This document shows, piece after piece, positions 13,922 through 16,049 of a stretch of 16,049 nucleotides of DNA (positions are counted from its first letter, which is position 1; every line of letters begins with the position of its first letter). Position numbers and translations under genes: made by a program. Source of the DNA: an uncultured Lachnospiraceae bacterium (GTDB lineage: Bacteria; Bacillota; Clostridia; Lachnospirales; Lachnospiraceae). A model generated the notes under the pieces. The model ran no database searches. It saw only the letters and a program-made list of their open reading frames with translations, and had not been told where the DNA came from. The DNA lies in contig CAJTMB010000044.1 of the NCBI GenBank assembly GCA_910577105.1, positions 1 to 16,049 on the forward strand, written 5' to 3'.

Positions 13922-14662
13922 TTAATTTCCGAAATATTTTGCAAAATATATCATTGCAGCAAGGAAGAGGATACATAGCGCCCATTCAAGCAAGGTCTTC
14001 CACAGGGGCTTTCGGGAAACCTTTTCCGGATTGGCTGCATAATCCTGAATGTCCGCATCTGGCGGCAGGATTGCTTTAAATCGCAGAAATGCCTGAGAAA
14101 CCTCCTCTTTATTCATGAAATATCCTTTCCAAACAGGCTTTTCATTGTCAGCAGCATATAGTGCCAAAGCATAACACTGGCGCACGTGTCCCCGATTGCC
14201 TGTGTTATAGTTCTCCTGGGTAAGGACTGCCCTGCGAATTTCTTTGTTCCGGATGATACGACTTTTTCCGGGCTGCCTCATATAGCAGTAGTCGTTCGCC
14301 ACCATGATGTCACAGGACTTTATTTGGGGAAGCGGCTGGTAAGAGATGCAAACCGCCTGTTCCTGCATCTGCTGTACAAATTCCCGCCGGGCCTCTTCCG
14401 TAAGAAGTTCCTGTTGGATGGAGGTCAGAAGGGGCTTTACGAACCGTTTCTTATAACTGCTCATAGTAAGTGCGAAAAAAATAACAAATATGAAAAAAAT
14501 GATGGCAAAGACCTGTCCTATCCCACCACCGTCCAATAGCAAAACCAACTGTATCAGGATAGCGGGAACCGTCAGGCATGCAAGAAATACGCAAAAGATG
14601 CGTACATTTCCAAAGCGCGATTTAATGATTGCTTTTTCTTGTTGTAACCATTGTTCAAGCAT
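13922..14662 (-). CDS. Membrane protein of unknown function
   Basis: A 246-residue protein I do not recognise. Hydrophobic segments are at about 22-43 and 47-67, and a third at about 226-243 near the C-terminus; the central part (70-215) is polar and likely cytoplasmic. Notable stretches are SCDIMVANDYCYMRQPGKSRIIRNKEIRRAV (about 115-145, where the middle resembles a small beta-rich domain), ALYAADNEKPVWKGYFMNKEEVSQAF (171-196) and LPPDADIQDY (202-211). The start at 14662 is supported by AGGAGG about 7 nt upstream and by a good promoter at 14737-14765. It is the only intact gene in its unit; the hydrolase remnant lies 2 nt downstream. No transport or enzymatic motif is visible. Confidence 0.75.
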   Translation of the reverse strand: MLEQWLQQEKAIIKSRFGNVRIFCVFLACLTVPAILIQLVLLLDGGGIGQVFAIIFFIFVIFFALTMSSYKKRFVKPLLTSIQQELLTEEARREFVQQMQEQAVCISYQPLPQIKSCDIMVANDYCYMRQPGKSRIIRNKEIRRAVLTQENYNTGNRGHVRQCYALALYAADNEKPVWKGYFMNKEEVSQAFLRFKAILPPDADIQDYAANPEKVSRKPLWKTLLEWALCILFLAAMIYFAKYFGN

Positions 14663-14736
14663 TTCCTATTCCTCCTATTTCTGTTCAGCTGATTTTCTCC
14701 AATCACCAATACCGTAAATCAATATCTGTTTTTCTG

Positions 14737-14765
14737 AGTATATCATGGGGGGAAAAGATTAACAA
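14737..14765 (-). promoter_or_regulatory. Promoter of the unknown membrane protein gene
   Basis: On the minus strand TTGTTA (14765-14760), 17 bp, then TATACT (14742-14737), with TG one base before the -10 (extended -10). The leader is about 65 nt. The spacer contains an unusual run of six C. Confidence 0.6.
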
Positions 14766-14837
14766 GAACGATTGCCAATAGAGTTTCCGCATTTGATATT
14801 CTGCAGGTTGATTCAGAAATTGAACCATAAATATGTA

Positions 14838-14866
14838 TTGCGGAGGGCAGGTGTATCTTTTATAAT
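14838..14866 (+). promoter_or_regulatory. Promoter upstream of the truncated 20-codon gene
   Basis: TTGCGG (14838-14843), 17 bp, then a perfect TATAAT (14861-14866), about 45 bp before the RBS at 14905-14911. A well-formed promoter ahead of a 20-codon frame supports the view that a real gene was broken here. Confidence 0.55.
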
Positions 14867-14918
14867 TAAACCACCTCATAGGGAAAAAAGGGAAAATCGA
14901 GTTAAAAGGAGTAGAGTC

Positions 14919-14981
14919 ATGCGGTTGTTTTATGGCGTACCTGAAGATATTGAAAATTGGATGAAGCACTTTGGAATTTAG
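14919..14981 (+). pseudogene. Truncated 5' end of a gene, possibly GNAT acetyltransferase
   Basis: ATG 14919 has a strong RBS (AAAAGGAG, 14904-14911) and opens a 20-codon frame reading LFYGVPEDIENWMK in its middle before TAG at 14979-14981. From memory, some clostridial GNAT-family acetyltransferases begin with a similar segment (xxDIxxWMxLV), and here the match ends exactly at the MK. The sequence after the stop (14982-15053) does not continue the similarity in any frame. Intact promoter and RBS with lost coding sequence suggest a deletion or replacement; the merR segment begins about 70 bp later. It could instead be a genuine small peptide, but no hydrophobic or toxin-like feature supports that. 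Confidence 0.4.
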
Positions 14982-15053
14982 AAAATCCTGATGTCACTAA
15001 GGCTCTCTAAAGCGTGGCAAAATATTTTTTGGCATAGTGAGAATGGTTAATTG

Positions 15054-15067
15054 TCGGGATATATTTT
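15054..15067 (+). repeat. 14-bp direct repeat, copy 1 (left of merR)
   Basis: TCGGGATATATTTT at 15054-15067 is repeated exactly at 15928-15941. The two copies bracket the merR gene and its promoter, 874 bp apart. They may be a target duplication or the trace of recombination that brought merR in. Confidence 0.6.
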
Positions 15068-15090
15068 TTATAGGAGAGTGCCTGTTGCCT

Positions 15091-15789
15091 CTACTTGTTT
15101 TCGTAAGAGTTATTCTCCGAGTAATAACGAAATGCTTTTACAATATAATCAGAAGCCCCTTTTCCATATTTGCTATCAGTCATGCTTTTAATATAATCGC
15201 TTGAATATGCGTTGATTAGCATTTCCATGAGTTCAGAGAAATGCTCTAAATTATGTTTCATGGCTTCGGTGTATTTTTCAATACTGCCGAATTGCTGAAT
15301 GGCGAGTTTAGCTACCTCGACTTCATCATCTTTGATTTTTTGAATAAACATATCAAAATTTTCAATACTTCCCCAGTGCTTGATAACATCATCAGTGCTG
15401 TTATTTTTAAAATCCTCTAATGCGGTAATGTAATCAGACAGGTCAAATTCTTTAAAACTCATACATTGCTCTCCTTTCTCTAAGCGGCTAAGAAGCTGTA
15501 TAAGTCTGTCTGTCCGATTGCGTTTCAGCATAAGCAGTTCTTTTTGCCTTTTGAAAGCCTTGATTTTGTCAAAGTCGGGTTTTTGCAGAATTTCTTTAAT
15601 CTCTTTCAGCTTAAATCCCAATTCCTTAAAAAACAGGATTTGTTGTAGCTTTTGCAAGGCTTCATCATCATATAGGCGATAGCCGGATTCGGTCAATTCG
15701 CTTGGCTTTAACAATCCAATCTCGTCATAATATTGTAGTGTTCGGGTGCTTATGCCTGTTAATTCTGCAACTTGGCTTATGGTTCGCAT
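15091..15789 (-). CDS. MerR-family regulator with TipAS-like ligand domain
   Basis: A 232-residue activator-type regulator. Residues 1-70 are a MerR winged helix: TISQVAELTGISTRTLQYYDEIGLL (3-27), SGYRLYDDEALQKLQQILFFKELGF (35-59). A dimerisation coiled coil (about 75-108) follows, and then a helical domain (about 115-230) with SDYITALEDF, HWGSIENFDMFI and AYSSDYIKSMTDSKYGKGASDYIVKAF, the arrangement of the TipAS antibiotic-recognition domain of TipAL-type proteins. Such regulators bind hydrophobic or thiopeptide-like drugs and activate 19-bp-spacer promoters; the ligand here is unknown. The start at 15789 is preferred (AAGGAG about 9 nt upstream) over the frame's earlier start at 15822. Its own promoter has the MerR form, so it probably autoregulates. 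No transporter or resistance gene adjoins it on this strand within the window. Confidence 0.88.
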   Translation of the reverse strand: MRTISQVAELTGISTRTLQYYDEIGLLKPSELTESGYRLYDDEALQKLQQILFFKELGFKLKEIKEILQKPDFDKIKAFKRQKELLMLKRNRTDRLIQLLSRLEKGEQCMSFKEFDLSDYITALEDFKNNSTDDVIKHWGSIENFDMFIQKIKDDEVEVAKLAIQQFGSIEKYTEAMKHNLEHFSELMEMLINAYSSDYIKSMTDSKYGKGASDYIVKAFRYYSENNSYENK

Positions 15790-15838
15790 TCTTATCAGCT
15801 CCTTAAATTTGTGAAAAGGCAAGACAGAGATTGCCGGC

Positions 15839-15871
15839 GTAATCTTTTCTGCTCCTATGAGAAAAGATTAC
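15839..15871. promoter_or_regulatory. Perfect 12-bp inverted repeat at the merR start site
   Basis: GTAATCTTTTCT (15839-15850) and AGAAAAGATTAC (15860-15871) are exact reverse complements around a 9-nt spacer. On the minus strand the first arm includes the merR -10 element, and the expected start of transcription falls in the spacer. Because only one arm is transcribed, it is more likely a protein-binding site than an RNA hairpin. It differs from the MerR-type operator next to it. Confidence 0.55.
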
Positions 15872-15895
15872 AGTATTACGTTACGTGAAAGTCAA
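15865..15895 (-). promoter_or_regulatory. merR promoter with 19-bp spacer and MerR-type operator
   Basis: On the minus strand TTGACT (15895-15890), a 19-bp spacer, and TAATCT (15870-15865). A 19-bp spacer is the known hallmark of promoters controlled by MerR proteins, which untwist the DNA. The spacer contains ACGTAACGT, a near-symmetric core often seen in operators of drug-responsive MerR members. This supports autoregulation. Confidence 0.7.
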
Positions 15896-15904
15896 TACTT
15901 TTTG

Positions 15905-16018
15905 TTAAAAATTTTTCTTAATCATTTTCGGGATATATTTTGACGGAAATACCTCTACCCCAGCATTATGACATTGGGCGGTTGTCATGCTCTTTATTTT
16001 TGTAGGTTTGTCAAACAT
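15905..16018 (-). other. Short open frame upstream of merR, uncertain
   Basis: A 37-codon minus-strand frame starts at ATG 16018 and ends in SKYIPKMIKKNF just before the merR promoter. It has no RBS, so it may be noise or the end of a broken gene. Its KYIP codons lie in the right 14-bp repeat. If the repeats are collapsed to one copy, the frame runs on through the left flank for several more codons. I do not recognise the sequence. The region 15942-16049 also holds an imperfect inverted repeat (ATGACA/TGTCAT, near 15968-15988) followed by a T-rich stretch. Confidence 0.2.
15928..15941 (+). repeat. 14-bp direct repeat, copy 2 (right of merR)
   Basis: Exact second copy of TCGGGATATATTTT (first at 15054-15067). 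It lies about 30 bp upstream of the merR -35 element, so the bracketed segment contains the whole gene and its promoter. Confidence 0.6.
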
Positions 16019-16049
16019 ATGTTACACTGACCGCAGATAATCCTTTAAC

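Noticed and set aside
14186..14539. Plus-strand frame of 117 codons opposite the unknown membrane protein
   Set aside because: Shadow of a gene that has its own promoter and AGGAGG site on the minus strand.

Overview
The window looks like chromosomal DNA from a low-to-mid GC member of the Clostridia, most likely Lachnospiraceae. The pointers are AT-rich intergenic regions, strong AGGAGG-type ribosome binding sites, a BlaI repressor with M56 (BlaR1-type) receptors, a class B sortase, an Lsa-like ABC-F protein behind an attenuator-like leader, and a stand-alone FakA C-terminal-like small protein. This placement is inference from gene content. There is no rRNA, tRNA, CRISPR array or transposase gene.

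Layout. (1) 1-391: a small FakA-C-like protein with its own promoter. (2) 400-6574: a plus-strand operon that starts at a promoter embedded in a 48-bp palindrome. It encodes a BlaI/MecI-type repressor, two paralogous M56 metallopeptidase receptors with unrelated extracellular C-terminal domains, and a YARHG-like lipoprotein. The natural reading is an envelope-sensing circuit: a receptor senses outside, its zinc protease domain leads to loss of BlaI, and the operon is derepressed. Neither receptor carries a penicillin-binding sensor, so the signal is unlikely to be a beta-lactam. (3) 6576-7403, minus: a class B sortase convergent with the operon, with 1 bp between stop codons; its leader contains a compact multi-hairpin element (7427-7555). 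(4) 7600-9440, minus: an accessory or decaying stretch. It holds 5' and 3' remnants of a SEC-C type methionine aminopeptidase gene lying on either side of an AT-rich CPBP membrane protease gene, plus a short AraC-type regulator.

(5) 9490-12142, plus: an Lsa-like ABC-F ribosome protection gene with a 5' leader (promoter, short upstream ORF, hairpins, intrinsic terminator, and a hairpin reaching the Shine-Dalgarno). It is followed closely by a protein of unknown function with a possible PD-(D/E)XK nuclease-like core. A terminator closes the unit. (6) 12275-13393, plus: a membrane-anchored C39-like cysteine peptidase. (7) 13581-14662, minus: an unrecognised three-segment membrane protein and, downstream, a C-terminal remnant of a BAAT/acyl-CoA thioesterase-type hydrolase. 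(8) 14838-16049: a truncated 20-codon gene with intact promoter and RBS, then a MerR regulator with a TipAS-like domain. The MerR gene has a 19-bp-spacer promoter and lies between 14-bp direct repeats, suggesting insertion into this site.

The points most worth a second look are the single-repressor/dual-receptor operon with its 48-bp operator, the ABC-F leader, the multi-hairpin element upstream of the sortase gene, the map gene split around CPBP, and the repeat-flanked merR.
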